Positions 26,065 to 38,469 of a stretch of 64,000 nucleotides of DNA are shown here, in pieces. Origin of the DNA: Porodaedalea pini (taxonomy: Eukaryota; Basidiomycota; Agaricomycetes; Hymenochaetales; Hymenochaetaceae); the NCBI GenBank assembly GCA_002794775.1, contig NBAY01000048.1, positions 275,385 to 339,384 of the forward strand, written 5' to 3'. The notes under the pieces were generated by a model. That model did no database searches. It worked only from the letters and a program-made list of their open reading frames with translations, and was not told the origin of the DNA. The translations under genes and the position numbers were made by a program. Numbering within the stretch: the stretch's first letter is position 1; the number at the start of each line of letters is the position of its first letter.

Positions 26065-26436
26065 TGTTAGGTGGGAGTCCGGGAGATGGCTCAGACTGGG
26101 CAGGCCTCGGCTGACTATCATCTGGGACATGCTATACTCGAGTGGGGACTCGGGACATGCTGTACTCAGGCTAGGTCGTCACGGAGGTAAGAGGAAAAGC
26201 AGAACAGGTGTTCAGATGCGATTCCTCTTCCTTATATACAGTGATCACCTCGTGAGAACCGGTTGCCCCATTGTCTAAGATTACATAAAGGGAGTGGAAT
26301 GGAACGAATGAAGGTCATGGGAAAGGAGTGTGGGAAATGATTGAAAAGATGATTAATTATAATGAAAAGGAGCGGTTAAAAGAAAAGAAATGGTAAAAGG
26401 AAAATGAAAGAAAAGGTGAAAGTTCAAGTCCTAACA
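26065..26436 (-). repeat. Gypsy-B 5' LTR
   Basis: It is 372 bp, partner of 20295-20666, with a TATA-like CTTATATACAG stretch. A few transitions separate the two. Confidence 0.93.
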
Positions 26437-26441
26437 CAATG

Positions 26442-28224
26442 TACTTGTCTTCAAGACCATGAGCCCAGTGAACATGAGCGCTTCTGCTTGCATCTCCTCT
26501 TCAGACATGACATCAAGTTCATCATGCTGTTCAGCATCCTCCATGTGCACATCCATTTCTGACTGATGCACAACTTCAGGCTCTGGTGTGGAAATAGGAT
26601 CAGGTCTAGGAATGTGTCGACCTGGATAATCCATGAGTGGATTGATCATTCTGTCCCATGCACCAGTGGTAGTGCGTGGTTTTGGCCTGGAAGGAGGAGC
26701 TGGTGATGGAGTTTGAGTCTGATTAGGGTGCTCACTCCTTGGTTTCTTAGCAGGAGTCTGAGAAGGTGGAGGAGACACAGTGTGTTTACGTGCAGAAGCA
26801 AGTGGAGAAGGGGAACGAGTTGGTAGAGGTACAGGAGGGTCCACTGGATGAACAGGAGGTGGAGGAGATGGCAGAACATCATCATCATCATCATCACTCT
26901 CTACTTCCACCTGTTCTGGCAGATCTTTTGCCTCTGGAGGAGATTGTACTTGCAAATCAACAGGAGTCCTAGAATTGCCTGGAAACACGTGTTCATCAAA
27001 CTGAGCAGAGTCACTAATGATCTCCTTGTATGTAACAGGGTTCCAGAATAGCCATCCTTTGTAATTTGCAGGGTAGCCAAGGAAGACACATTTCTGTGTG
27101 TGGGATTGCAACTGTTTGCGTTGATCTTTCTGAACATGCACATATGAAGTGCAGCCAAAAATGCAAAAATGAGAAACATCTGGTTTAGACTTGTACCAGA
27201 GTTGATAGGGTATGTTGTCATTCAACGCAGATGTAGGAGAGCGATTATGGACATGAACAAAAGCAGCAACTGCATCCCACCAAAAACTAGCAGGTAAGTG
27301 CGCTTCATTCAGCATAGTGGTGATGCCCTCAGCTAACGTCCTGTTTGCATGCTCAGCAACACCATTTTGGTGGGGTTCATTTCTGACAGTGTGCTGGCGA
27401 TGAATGCCTTCATTTTCACAGAGTTGATCCCATTCCTTTGGCATGTATTCTCCTCTCTTATCATCATGAGTGGCCTTAATCTTCAAATCCAACTGATTCT
27501 CTGCATATTCCTTAAAATGCTTAAAAGCACTAAAAGTGTCACTCTTCTTCTTCAAAGGCAAGACTGCCCAGAAGCAACTGAAATCATCAATGAAGGTGAT
27601 CCAGTACTTGTAACCATTCCTTGACTGAATGGGAAGAGGACCATGCACATCTAAGTGAACCAATTGAAGAAGACTTGATGCACAATGCAATGCAAGTTTT
27701 GAGACATTAGAACAATGCTGTTTGCCTGCAATGCAAGGCTCACAGATCGGATCTGGCAAGTCCTTCAACTTAATCACCATTCCCTCAACTAAATGCTCAT
27801 TGAGCAGTTTCTTTACATCACCATGGTGTAGGTGTGCAAAACATCGATGCCACAGGGTCAAATCGAGTGGACAAGTGCTTGTAAGTGCAGAGAATGCACT
27901 CATGGGCACAACTTGGCCATTGAGCGATGCAGCATTGTTGGGAGTGATGTTTGCAGTGAAGAGAAGAGTGCCATTTTGATTGAACAGAATCTTATCACGC
28001 TGAATGGTGACAATATACAATTTGGCACGAGTTAAATACAGGACTGAGAGGAGATTGTTTTGCAAATCAGGTACATGAAGTACACGTTCAAATTTGAGTA
28101 AGTGTCCATCTTTGCCATTGATTACTGGTTGAAATTGTACTGTGCCCACTCCAACAGAATAGATGATTTCGTTGTTTGCAAGGCGTATAGGGGTGTGATT
28201 TAGTGAATACTTGTGAAACCAGTG
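26442..28224 (-). pseudogene. Copia-2 pol: GAG-pre-integrase and integrase
   Basis: The frame opens after the stop at 28225-28227 and runs to gypsy-B. Visible are the HHCC zinc site (LWHRCFAHLHHGDV, CEPCIAGKQ); the integrase core (LVHLDVHGPLP, ATHDDKRGEYM, HQNGVAEHANRTLAEG); and a Ser/Pro-rich linker with a His-Asp/Asp-repeat stretch near 26880. Close to gypsy-B a one-base slip shifts the frame, since the coding that rejoins at 20289 (YIAFDDAFDYVFKS) is in another phase. Confidence 0.9.
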
Positions 28225-29181
28225 TCAGTGGGGTGTCATGTGGCAAGTGGCACCTGTATCAACGATCCAATCAGTTTCTGCATCAAGAATGAGGGGTGTA
28301 TGAGGGTTGGTGAAGTCTAGGGTACTTGCATTTCCAGCAAATTCAGCAGATTGGACAGACTCGGAGTTGTCCTGCTGAGCAGATTGTGCTTTCTCCTTAG
28401 TCTTCCCTTTGTTATCCTTCTTCTTGGCCCTAATTGCCTCAATTGCATCATGTCTCTTGAAGCACTTCGACTCTGGATGACCTTTAATGCCACAAAATTC
28501 GCAGACAATAGGCTGAGATGATGAGGAAGGCTTAGAGGGAGCAGAGGACGCTTTCAGGGCCATGGACTGATCATCAGCATGTGATTGACGGTTCATCTGC
28601 TCCTGCATAAATGCTTCCTTAAGCGTCTTTAACTTGAAATCCGTCAGGAGCAGGAGTGCAGAGCGGAAGGATGAGTACTCTTCAGGCAGGGAGCGAACCA
28701 GAGCAACACATGCAAGCTCATCCTCAAAATCTTCGAGTTTGAGAGTGCTGGTGCATGTATTTCTGATGTTATGAAGTCCATGCTCGACTCTGCTGACTAG
28801 TGCAGTCAGAGACTCATCCTCCTTCTTGCTGATACCAAAAAACTCGTCATAGGCAATAAAATGTGCAGCTGGGTTGTCCTGCTTGTGCAGTTTCTCGAGC
28901 GCTTTCCACATCTCTACAGGGTCACCCATGTGTGATTGTACCAAAATCTGCATGCTTTTTTCAAGTTTCTGGTAGATAAGGCCAGCTGCTTGCTCAGCCC
29001 TTTCTTCCCAGAGTTTGACTTTATCAGGAGGAGAAGATGGCTTCGACTCCTTGCCTGAAACTAGGCACCAAAGCTTCTTGTACTGAAGGGCAGCCTGCAT
29101 GTCGAATTTCCAAGTGGGATAGTTGTTTTCACCCAACTTGTTAAACAAAGACAGCGAGTCAGCAGGGGTAGATTCGGACAT
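28225..29181 (-). pseudogene. Copia-2 gag and protease start
   Basis: The start ATG at 29181 follows a long leader. Gag of the UBN2/retrotran_gag type (FNKLGENNYPTWKFDMQAAL, YSSFRSALLLLTDFKL) precedes a CCHC knuckle (CEFCGIKGHPESKCF) and the protease active site (WIVDTGATCHM). A TGA at 28225-28227 ends the frame right after MTPH, yet the same frame continues into integrase. Gag and pol therefore form a single frame in this family, normal for Ty1/copia-type elements of the copia lineage. Confidence 0.92.
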
Positions 29182-30142
29182 GACGATTCACAGATAGGTA
29201 AGGGACGATGGTTATGATGTATGTGAGACGTTTGGGAGAAATTGGATACGTGAGTGGGGCACAGTGAAGGAAAGTGTGTACAGACCACAATGACATGATT
29301 ACAGATGACAGTTCAATGCAAGCCAATAAAGGGTACCAGATACCCAAAACGTCGAAGTATACACAGAGTCACCGCAAGACAGTGCTGGTCTGTTGGTCTG
29401 CTAAGACCCCGCAGGCACCGCTGACTGAGAGAGGCTCTAGGCTTAAGTGACACTCAAAAAGCATCACAATCAGCGAACTAAGGCTGAACAGTCAAGCTTC
29501 ACAGACAATAGGCTAGTCTGATCCAACAACAACAGAATGGAGTAAAATGGGCCTTAATCAACTCACACCAGAGCTGGTAACCATGCAAAATGGGACACTG
29601 AGGGAGAACAAGTGGTGCAATTGTGATGAAAATCAACACACACTGAGGAGGTGTGAACACGAGCATGCACACGAAGTTTTGAGAGAATCGGACCAAGGGT
29701 TCTGCAGAAAATGCAATAACCACGTGATGCAGCAAAGTGCAGAGTGTAATAAGAGTGGCTGCTCAGTAGGATGTTGCAGCACACTCAAATCAAGTCAAAT
29801 GTTGATGTAAGTTGGCACGAACGTAGATCACACATAACCCCAACAATACGCCAAGGTATAGTGCGAACAGTCAAGCCAATATCGAGTGATGGGTGATAGA
29901 GGTTTTAAATTCAGGTGGTGAATGAATGCAGTGTAAGGCAATGGGAAGTGGATGTGGTGGCACAAAACTTGGCAGAGACGCAGCAGACACACTAATTTCC
30001 CAATCAACAAAGATCCAGCTCAATCCAACCATCAGGAACGTTGCAATTAGCAAAAAACTGCATGTAGGGTGTGCAGATCAGGTCCAATCAGTCTATAATT
30101 GAAGCAGGGGGTGCTTCTCGAAGTCCAGAACCAGTGTGCAAA
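29182..30142 (-). other. Copia-2 long untranslated leader
   Basis: These 961 bp lie between the primer site and gag and hold no convincing frame. They probably contain packaging and translation signals. Confidence 0.6.
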
Positions 30143-30165
30143 GTTAGAGCACAAGGCTCATAACC
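30143..30165 (-). promoter_or_regulatory. Copia-2 primer-binding site for a Met-tRNA fragment
   Basis: Directly inside the 5' LTR, the plus strand reads GTTAGAGCACAAGGCTCATA and then ACC, which has the form of a methionine tRNA from the D arm through the anticodon (CAT). The RNA complement would pair with an internally cleaved tRNA half, as in Drosophila copia. Confidence 0.7.
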
Positions 30166-30395
30166 TATTAGCAGCAGTGAACCAAAAGGGGTCACACTTC
30201 ACACCTGAGTCCAATGGATGAGTGCAACAGATAGGGACACTCATACATTGTCTCAGCCGCTTTGAAGCTAATATTATATAAGACAAAAATCACGTGATGT
30301 TCGCACATGCGCATGCATGTGTGAAGAGAGGCGTGGGAATAAATCAAGAAAAGCATGGAAAACATAAAATAAGTGTCAGAATCACACTTCCAACA
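30166..30395 (-). repeat. Copia-2 5' LTR
   Basis: It is 230 bp, partner of 5978-6207, ending at the ATATT duplication. Confidence 0.95.
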
Positions 30396-30400
30396 ATATT

Positions 30401-33075
30401 ATGGATGGAGAGGTCTGGAATTCTATGGAGACTGCTAACAGCGATGATTTTTTTAGTCTCAGTCCTCAGGACGAGCTTCGGCTCGCCCTTGTTCTTCTCT
30501 TTGATGGGTAGGTTTTTTTTCTTTTCTTTTCTTTTCTTTATTGCTTTCATTTCTCCTTCTTTTAGCTTCGGCGGTGAGGGAGGGAAGAATGGACCAACCT
30601 ACAGCTCCGGAGTCCTCTCGCACTGTATCGCAAATCTGCCGGTGCATCTAAAGTGAGTCAGCATTCATTTATTGAGTATAATTAACTATGGTATCTTAGG
30701 TATCAGCCCCACAACCTTCTCCTGACGGGAATCGTACCTGGTCTGAAGGAAGCGACAGCCGACGAGCTCCAGCACATCCTCAAAGTTAATATAGACAAAA
30801 AGATACGCCTCTATGAGGAGGGTATCGTCGTCCCTACACCAAAGTATCCAGGAGGTAAGCTCTTGATACTCTCTATATCCCAGACTCTGACTCTCTTCGG
30901 GAGACAGGCCGTTTATGTTGAGTAGTGTGCATAGCACATTGCTGCGACCATCCTGCCCTCTGCCGTGTCAATGGACTTGCAGACCACGCCTACATGCTCT
31001 GCTTCTGCCCTCGTTGCAAAGCAAAGCGTAAGGAGCTCTACACTAAGAAAGGCATGATGAACGGTAAGTAAATTAGTGCCTCTTATTTTATTTAATTAAT
31101 ATATGTATTCTATAGATTTTCCACCGTGTACCACCACTGAACATTGTGCTCACTCCGATGAGTATCGAGATGCAGATCCAGATGAATGGGAGGCACTTTT
31201 CAAGAAAATCAGCATGCATTATGCTGAGTGTACGCGCCTCCCTTATTACAATCTGATTACAATGGGTGTGCTAGACCCCATGCACAATATTTTACTTGGT
31301 AAGTCTCTTTTGTTTTCTTCTTAAATGCACATATAGTTACTAATTTTTGTTCCAAGGTGTCTGCAGGACGCAATGGCTCAATGCATGGATTAGGCAGGGC
31401 GTCCTCCGCAAATGGATGGCCAAGAAACGTCAGGAACTCAATAAGATACATTCGAAATGTAAGCTTTTATTAAGTATGCGACTCGGACATTCTTACGACG
31501 TGATCTGCTCCCAGTTCGAAATGCCATCGTGGGTCGGCCAACTACCTCGTGAGGTTGGATACCCCGCTGGCGGCTCACTCTTGGCAGACGAGTATAAGAC
31601 TCTCGTCTTAGTATATTGTCCAATAATAGTAAGTATTCTCTATTTTATATTTAATTAAATTTACTTTATTTTGTTTAATTAGATCCCGCTTATCTGGCAG
31701 GAATGGCAGCCACGAGCTCAAGTCGAGTTCAAGCGATGAATGCACCACTGGGAGTCGAAGGAGCAACAGCGACTCCAGCACATCAAGGAAGGCACCACAA
31801 AAGAGGATGACGAGAAGCCAGCCAAGAAATCGAAGCCTGTTCATATGCAGGCTGGCGATTCCGCCAACTTTCTCAAGCCTGCCACAGCTCTGAAGATCAT
31901 TCTCGGCCACTCTGTCAGAGTTGCCAATATTCCTCACACGGAGAGGCTTCTAAAGGAGTACCTACATGATTATCTTGAGGTACTTGATGTTTTTTTTTTT
32001 GAGCTTCTATACTAAATTTAATAAACAGATGCATCTGTCTTGTGTAAGGCCTAATCTATTTACAGCACATATAGAAAAGTATACTAGCTGGACTTGGGAT
32101 TGAACCAAGGACCTCCTGAGTATATACCAGATGCTTTAAACCAACTAAGCTATCCAGCCAGTACTTCAAGGTTAGCTTTTTAAGATGTAAACTCAGAGGC
32201 TTTTGTACACATAGGTAATTTCGCATGGTTATAATCTTATATAAGCTGTAGGATTATGTAATCCAACACATGAGTCTATATTTCCCCTCTGATTGTCTTA
32301 TCATTGGAGCCAGAGACAAAGTGTGCTAAGGAAAATAATGAATTACTATTCTTACAGGTGACAAGCCTTTCTCTCTTGGTCCAGTGGTTATGAAGAGGCT
32401 TTCGGAGGGGCTCCAACAGCCTCTGCTCGAGTACTACCAAGAGACGCATCCAGTGGCTAACGTCATATCACGAACTTTGCATCTGACTGATGCCTCCAAT
32501 ATCCTATTGGCGCAAGCTGAGTTCCACTCGTTTCTCATCCTTGATGGCCACCGCATCACCCCTTCCACCAGGGCTTTGCATGCTCTGAACTCCATCGTTC
32601 AGATGGAGCTTGATGGCAACCTCTTCGCCAGCCAGGTGATCAGTATCCTCTCTCACACACAGAACCGTATCACCGGGCCCAAAGTATTCTTGCATATCAA
32701 ATGGTTCCGCCCCCGAGAAGATATTGACATGAGCGAATGGGACCCTTAGTAAGTCAATTAATTTTCTTATCTATTGCTTTACATGCTAACTTCTTTTATT
32801 CACGTACAAGCCTGCAACTTGAAGTGAAATTCTGGGTATACAATGACTATATATGAGCAGGTGAAGAAGGACCACCCAATTTAATCCCCCCTTCCCTCAT
32901 CAGGTCCCAGGCCTGTCGCGTATCAATAAGTCTTCCACATGCTCTCATATTGGCACAGGAAGTTGGGGAGGTGGCAGGAGAGGGAGAAGGAGAAGAGGAG
33001 AAGAAAGATGAGAATGAGGACAAGGACAAGGACAAGGATGAGGATGAGGACGGCAAAGGAGATGACACTGATTGA
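30401..33075 (+). pseudogene. Tnp2 transposase, 3' half
   Basis: The gene resumes in frame after Copia-2 (MDGEVWNSMETANSDDFFSL). Small GT-AG introns separate exons with NGPTYSSGVLSHCIANLPVHL, YQPHNLLLTGIVPGLKEATADELQHIL, CCDHPAL with a CFCPRC zinc pair, DFPPCTTTEH, LPYYNLITMGVLDPMHNILL and SFEMPSWVGQLPREVGYPAGG, all typical of the Tnp2/Transposase_21 family. After LKEYLHDYLE the catalytic middle (normally including the GFWTFLFERLNK region) is missing and a tRNA-like repeat sits there. The C-terminal part resumes at FSLGPVVMKRLSEG and ends in a Lys/Asp/Glu tail at 33073-33075. A TGA near 32854 also breaks it. Confidence 0.85.
32063..32268 (-). repeat. tRNA-like dispersed repeat, copy 2
   Basis: It is 206 bp, inverted relative to 3521-3714. 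It has the full tRNA-like domain, with acceptor, D, anticodon and T arms recognisable, about 12 bp longer in the anticodon arm than copy 1. It lies inside the Tnp2 coding region. Confidence 0.7.
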
Positions 33076-33479
33076 GAGCTTGTATGGGCTGTGATCAGGC
33101 TTTCAAGGGTTCGTCTTTCATTCTCAGATATACTTGAAAATGACCAAGCTTAAGCTTGTCTTTAGAATGACCTGGTTATCTGAAACTGACCGTGCCGCAG
33201 TCTGTTTCATCACATCAACATTATTAATATTTATTTCTACTTTACACTGTGTGCTACAGGTGAGTGTCTAAGTATTTCTACATACAGGGTCTTTGACTGA
33301 GTTTTACAGGTGTGAATAGAGTCCTCCAAGAATAATAATATGCCTTTATGCGAGTCCGAGCAGCCAGAGCCGTGTTCATGTGAGTCCAAGTCTTTTCTAC
33401 AAGTTTGGGAAGCCGCTGCATGTCTGAGCTCTACTCGTTCTGCAAGCCGCTTGCCTCTCCCTTTCTTGTTCCAAATCCA
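33076..33479. other. Intergenic stretch between convergent Tnp2 genes
   Basis: The interval between two convergent gene ends shows no frame of note. It probably contains both 3' untranslated regions. Confidence 0.4.
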
Positions 33480-34850
33480 ATAGGGTCCTGGTGATGAATC
33501 TTGAGGTCACGTTCGAGGATTGTTCCCCTGATGTGGTCGCTGAACCAGCCTTTGTCTTTCATGAAGGGGAATATCATGCGGTTTGGCAGGTTTACATCAA
33601 TGTGTTCAAGGTTGATTCGCTAGACCGACAGATACGTCCTCTGAGATGCAGACCTGCATGTGATATGAAGCTCGTCAAGAGCTTCATAGACTTGATTTAC
33701 CTACGGAAAGTGAGTAGGAATTTATTATAAAGAGAAAAAAAAAACTCACCTCCTTCGAACAAAAGAGCTTTGTGACCTTCTCCCAGGCCTTTGCTCCCTG
33801 CTGTACTTGGGCCGTGATAAGTCCTGCTTTGGCACAGAGCATCACCTGGTGCTCGACCTTCTTGATCTCATCGTCGGTATCAAGGGAGCTCATGAGATCC
33901 AATATCCAGTCCGTCAGAAGAAGTGGAGTTGGATCGGCTCCATATTGTACGATGTAAGTGTCAACTTCTGCAAGCCAATCACTCTTTTTCTGAAATTATA
34001 TAGTCAGCTGATGATCAAGAGATACACAAGACAGCAAAGGGTATCTTACCTGCTGACAGTGCTGAACACGCTGGTTCATTCGCTTCCGCTTCTTCAACCT
34101 CTCTTTAACCGCATTGTCAACCTGCGCTCTGTAGTTGGTCCTCCAGGTACGTAACACGGTCTTCACGAACTCATGAAGGTTGTCTCTTGTGTATGCGATG
34201 TCTGGGCTCCGAAGGACTCTCTTTGCTTTGTCCTAAAGGTACATTCATCAGCACATATACTAAGGTTTTCAGCTGATTTACTTACTTTCTGTTCCAGGTC
34301 AACAATTTTTGCAGCCTGCTCAATGAGCCGAATGTTTGTGGCATCGGTGACCTCTGCCTCGAGGTTTGGCACAAAAAGGAGCTTGCCCGTTTTGTCCACT
34401 TGCTCACCGGAGGATTCAGGCCCAGGTAAGTCTTGCCCTGGCTTGATTCTGGACAAGTCTTCCATCTCATGTTTAATTGCAGCCTAAATTTAATTTAGGT
34501 GAGTTTTTTTTTAGCTGAGCATTTACGGTTGTAGGGCATACCAGCAGGGCCTTTTGGGCCTCTTTCCCGTCATGGTCGAGTGAGTTGGACTCGACTCCGA
34601 GTATCAGGACCTGACCGGACTTTTTCCCTCCTCGCTTCCTCTTTCTGGGCCGTGTCCCACCCTCTCCCTTGTCATCTGCATCCTCATCGGCATTTGGGAG
34701 TTGGTTTTCCAACTGGGCAAGCTGTGTCATAAGCTGATTGAGATGCTCAGACTGGTGCTCCAGTTGGGCTTTCTTTCACTGGTCTTCGGCAGAAATGCGT
34801 GCTAGCATGGCTGAGAGGGCCTCTTTGGTGCTCGGGCCAGGTTCAGAGGA
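33480..34850 (-). pseudogene. Companion gene of the Tnp2 transposon, truncated
   Basis: Exons on the minus strand read, 5' to 3', SSEPGPSTKEALSAMLARI; a coiled-coil-like stretch with EHLNQLMTQLAQLENQL; a basic RPRKRKRGGKK patch; KTGKLLFVPNLEAEVTDATN; VLRTWRTNYRAQVDNAVKERLKKRKR; and DLMSSLDTDDEIKKVEHQVMLCAKAGL. Short introns separate them. The arrangement convergent to the transposase, with a basic DNA-binding-like patch, fits the second protein of a CACTA-type element. Its 5' end is cut by palindrome P2 at 34851. The function is not established and the assignment rests on context. Confidence 0.55.
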
Positions 34851-35028
34851 CTTGAGGTAGTGGGCCATTAGAATGGCAAGCTACGATTACTGTTTACTGA
34901 ATATCAAATGATTCACTAATGAGAATAATGTTTTAGTATAATTTGCAAGCTTTAGTCCTCTCATATAAAATGAAAGACGCAGAGAACAGTAATTGTAGCT
35001 TGCCATCTCAATGGCCCACTATCTCAAG
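34851..35028. repeat. Palindrome P2 (178 bp)
   Basis: Same family as P1, with A/T flanks. The asymmetric core is in the opposite orientation to P1 on the plus strand. Confidence 0.9.
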
Positions 35029-35503
35029 TTCTCTTCTAGGTAGCTTGATTGGACTCTAGTTATGTAACTACATATTATTGCCTTATTCATCATGCCTTCA
35101 TTATATTACTATTATAGCACTGACTATGTGTCCAATTGAAATGCAATGCACAACTCATCTGTACAACTCATCTGTGTGCTAACATACTCCAAAATGACTT
35201 CTAACTTATTGCATGAGGCACAAGAATGCTGTTTGTACAGAAACTGAACACAAATGTACTAACTAAAAAACCGACAGCATTCAAATCCTGATTAAAATTT
35301 TCAAAAGGTGCAATTCGAGAATCCAGAGCAATCTGATTGAGTAGATAAGAGAGGAATATGAATGAACATGCCAACAAGTGATTTCGGTGATGAGGGCATC
35401 TGCCCAGAGCAAGGAGTGACTAAACATGGGAGTAGGGTAAAAGAAAGAAAGAAAGAAAAAGAAAAGGAGCAGGAATCCGAACTTAAATATGTTCCAAGAT
35501 TCA
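35029..35503 (-). other. 3' flank of the CAP-Gly gene
   Basis: This AT-rich sequence between P2 and the CAP-Gly stop includes an AAAG/AAAGA run near 35440. Block D carries the same stretch (about 42737-43185), so it belongs to the captured unit. Confidence 0.55.
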
Positions 35504-36247
35504 CAAGCCCGAACCGACAGCATCTACAACATACAGCACCTGCTGTGGCCTCACAAAGAGACCTCGATACTCCACGTTCGACACGTCCGACACTGACGGT
35601 GACGTGCTACGGAAACGCTTCTTGCGGTCAACGCTGAGCTGCTCCCCCTCGCGCTTTGTGCCCTTCCAGCCACTAATAATGCTAGTTCCATAGTTATTCA
35701 TCAAATCAACATGTTGCCGGCGGGTCATGCATCGGTCGTCGCCCCATTCCGATGCCAAAGTCCAGACGTCAAAGTAGCGCACGCCACCCCATGAGCCGTC
35801 ATTCCACTGGCGGCCCTCGAGCTGATCGTCTGCCCAGTCATCGCCCACGGGCACCTCGACACCAACCCATGGCCCGCTCTCACCCTCAACCTCGCCGATA
35901 TAACGGGCAAACGCATGGAACCGCTTCCGCTTTGAAGTAATGATACGTGGAATGCCGATGTCCAATGTAGCACCACAGGGTTGCAGCATGACCGTCTCGC
36001 CTGCAGACACCGTCTCCCCCGCAGGTACTCGATTGAGGGTAATGGTGTCATTCGATTCCTTGTGCCGCAATGTAGCGAGAGTTGTATTTGATCCGGTGTC
36101 GCTCGATCGCAGAGATCTGTCGTCTGCGATGATGGCATCCACCCGCCCTTTCCCCTTCCCCTTCCCTTTAATCGTCAATGTACTACCTGTACTGGGAGGA
36201 TCTTCAGGGTCAATATTTTCCATAGATGGCATTTTTGGCAATGGCAA
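35504..36247 (-). pseudogene. CAP-Gly domain exon in block B
   Basis: The frame from [21 protein letters not shown] to the stop after VVDAVGSGL contains a CAP-Gly-like fold. It has FARYIGEVEGESGPWVGVEV, DDQLEGRQWNDGSWGG and YFDV, then DLMNNYGTSIISGWKGTKREG. CAP-Gly domains bind tubulin or EB-type tails at microtubule ends. The exon is open over its 247 codons, the best preserved host piece in the window. Its upstream exons are replaced by RPB1, so the parent protein (BTB plus linker plus CAP-Gly) is interrupted. Confidence 0.75.
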
Positions 36248-38430
36248 AGCTTTCTGCGATACGGCCAGCAACGTAGTTCATCGTAAGTTTCCTGTCAAGC
36301 ATCTTCGAGCGACCGAGCTCAAGATGAAGTAGCCATGGCGACTGAAGATGAAGACCCGACTCAATTTCCTCGTCGGAGATGGCGAAGAATGCTTATCCTC
36401 AATGATCGTGGTACTTGAATCAGGATCGTAGTAGATCTCGACCGCCGCTGTAACGGTACGCAGCAATGTGTACGCAAGTTCTGTTTGCACCGACTTGGCC
36501 CTCGTGTCGACACCAGCAATTTCTGGGTCCAGGTACACGGAGTCTTGATATTCAGGCGACGTTGATGATTTCTTTAAGACGCGGCACACCGAGCGTGACT
36601 TTTTAATCAAAACACCAGCGTAATGGAAGGTATTTAGTGTCATCTGCGTCACCGGCTCACCAATCGACTGGGCAGCGAGTGTGCCGCACATCTCGCCCGG
36701 ATGAGCGACCGACTGGTTGAACTTCGTCTCCACCTCGCCCAAGATCCAGTCAAACGCTTCTCTGTTGAGATGGAACTCCTCTAGGATTGGACGCGCGGCA
36801 AAAGTCGCCCGAAGGTGCATGCGGAATGCAACAGAAGCGTTCTCGGCAGCCTCCTTTATTAAAAGATCATCGCCGCGCACAACGATGAGGCGGTCTGCCA
36901 GCTGCTGCACCTGCTCAATGATGTACACAGGCTCCAGATCGCTCGGTTTTCTGCGGTCGATATGGAAAATCTGCGTTGCGTTCTGCACGATACGGTTCAG
37001 GTTGACAGGAAGATAGTGGGCAGCGGAATTGTCGCGGCCCGGGAAAATGAATTCACGGAGCAATTTATGATCCTCATGAAGACGGTCATATTCCTCGTCG
37101 AGTTTTTGCTGGAGCTCGAGGGATGAGTCATCGATACCGACTTGCAAAACACTAGTGAAAAAAAATGACGTCGACCCGATAGCGATGTTTGAACTCGCGA
37201 TCATTGCTACCGAACGTTTTTGATCGTTTGCCGTTCAATAAAAGCACCGTCCATACCATCCTCGCCATACACGAATTGGATCAGGTCACCCAGTGAGTTT
37301 CGTACAGTCCCGTCGTAGCAGACAGCCACGTCTTCGAGTGCCTTTACAAGTCGACGCTGAATGTAACCAGTCTCGGCCGTCTTGACAGCGCGCCTCTGGG
37401 CTGAAGTCATCCTTCGTAAAGTGAGGTAGTGTGCGATGTCTGAAGCCAAACGGGATTCACCTCCCTTCAACGGACTGCTGACCAACACAGACGGACATCT
37501 GCGAGATGTCAATGAACGAACCCTTCGAACCCGCGACAACCATCTGTTTGACATTGTTCTCCTCCTTCAGGTTCTTCTCTGCGTATTGACCGGAGTGGTC
37601 ACGCGCCAAGTTGAGATCGCGTCCGACTCGACTCTCGAACGACTCGCAAATAGTCATACCCGGTGCAGCTTTCAGACGGTCGTTAGATACATCTTCAATG
37701 GCCTGCACGACATTCTGCTTCCGCATCTTGATCTGCTCCGTGATGTACGCCATTGTCTTCCTATCCGCGACCGTATCACCAATGCCTATACTGAATCCAT
37801 TGTGGAACAGCCAGTGATTAACGATCTACTGGAGACCAGTGAACGGTGTACGAGTCGCTTCGAGACCTTTTTCGCGGAAGACGACGTGGATAAGACCGCC
37901 TTGCGACGCTCCAACCGTCTTTTTGTCCACGATACCAAAGATGATCTCGCCGTTTTCAATGAGCATGCCATCGTCGAAAACGGGGCTCGAAGATTTCGGA
38001 TCAGGCGAGCGATATACGTTTATTCCGCGAGGAATCGTCATGCTAAGAATCTGTTTGCCCCTCCATAATGGCTTCCGCTTCAAGATCGCCGGCGTCGGAA
38101 TCGTGCCGTCCCAGTCCGGCACCCACAGCAGGATGTTTTGCACCTGCACCCAGTCGAGGAAGCTATCCCGCAGAGTGAATTTCCGGACACCGCACGACGT
38201 GTCCTGTACGATGCACATAACAGGTTTGTTCACCTGCGGCGAGATGATCTGCTTTGCAACCTATGCAATTTGACTGAACTCGGCTCTCGTCTCTTCGCTC
38301 TGAGGAACGCTAGACGGAGCTGAGAAAGAGATGTAAGGCTAATCTTAAAAGTGACATACTGCTTGTTCATCTCATCGCCATCGAAATCGGCGTCATACGG
38401 TGGAGTGACGGAAAGATTTAGACGAAAGGC
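36248..38430 (-). pseudogene. RPB1 fragment in block B
   Basis: This covers the catalytic part of RPB1, from [20 protein letters not shown] (active-site aspartates, near 38366-38400) through [27 protein letters not shown], the funnel and trigger-loop region ([30 protein letters not shown]) to [19 protein letters not shown]. An intron is retained next to DGDEMN. Stops, for example the Trp-to-stop in QIA.VAKQ near 38262, and several frameshifts disable it. It is inserted between two parts of the BTB/CAP-Gly gene. Confidence 0.88.
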
Positions 38431-38469
38431 TAAAATACACTAATCAGCGACCATACCATGAGTTAAAGG

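Larger units (their letters stand above)
20295..26436 (-). mobile_element. Gypsy-B: chromodomain Ty3/gypsy element in Copia-2
   Basis: This is a complete 6142-bp element with 372-bp LTRs and the target duplication CAATG (20290-20294, 26437-26441). It has the same family and gene order as gypsy-A and sits about 7 kb away in the same host copia, in the same orientation. It is an independent insertion, since target site and LTR length differ. Confidence 0.96.

Noticed and set aside
26880..26900. A significant ATC trinucleotide repeat locus
   Set aside because: It is a short aspartate codon run in the copia integrase linker.
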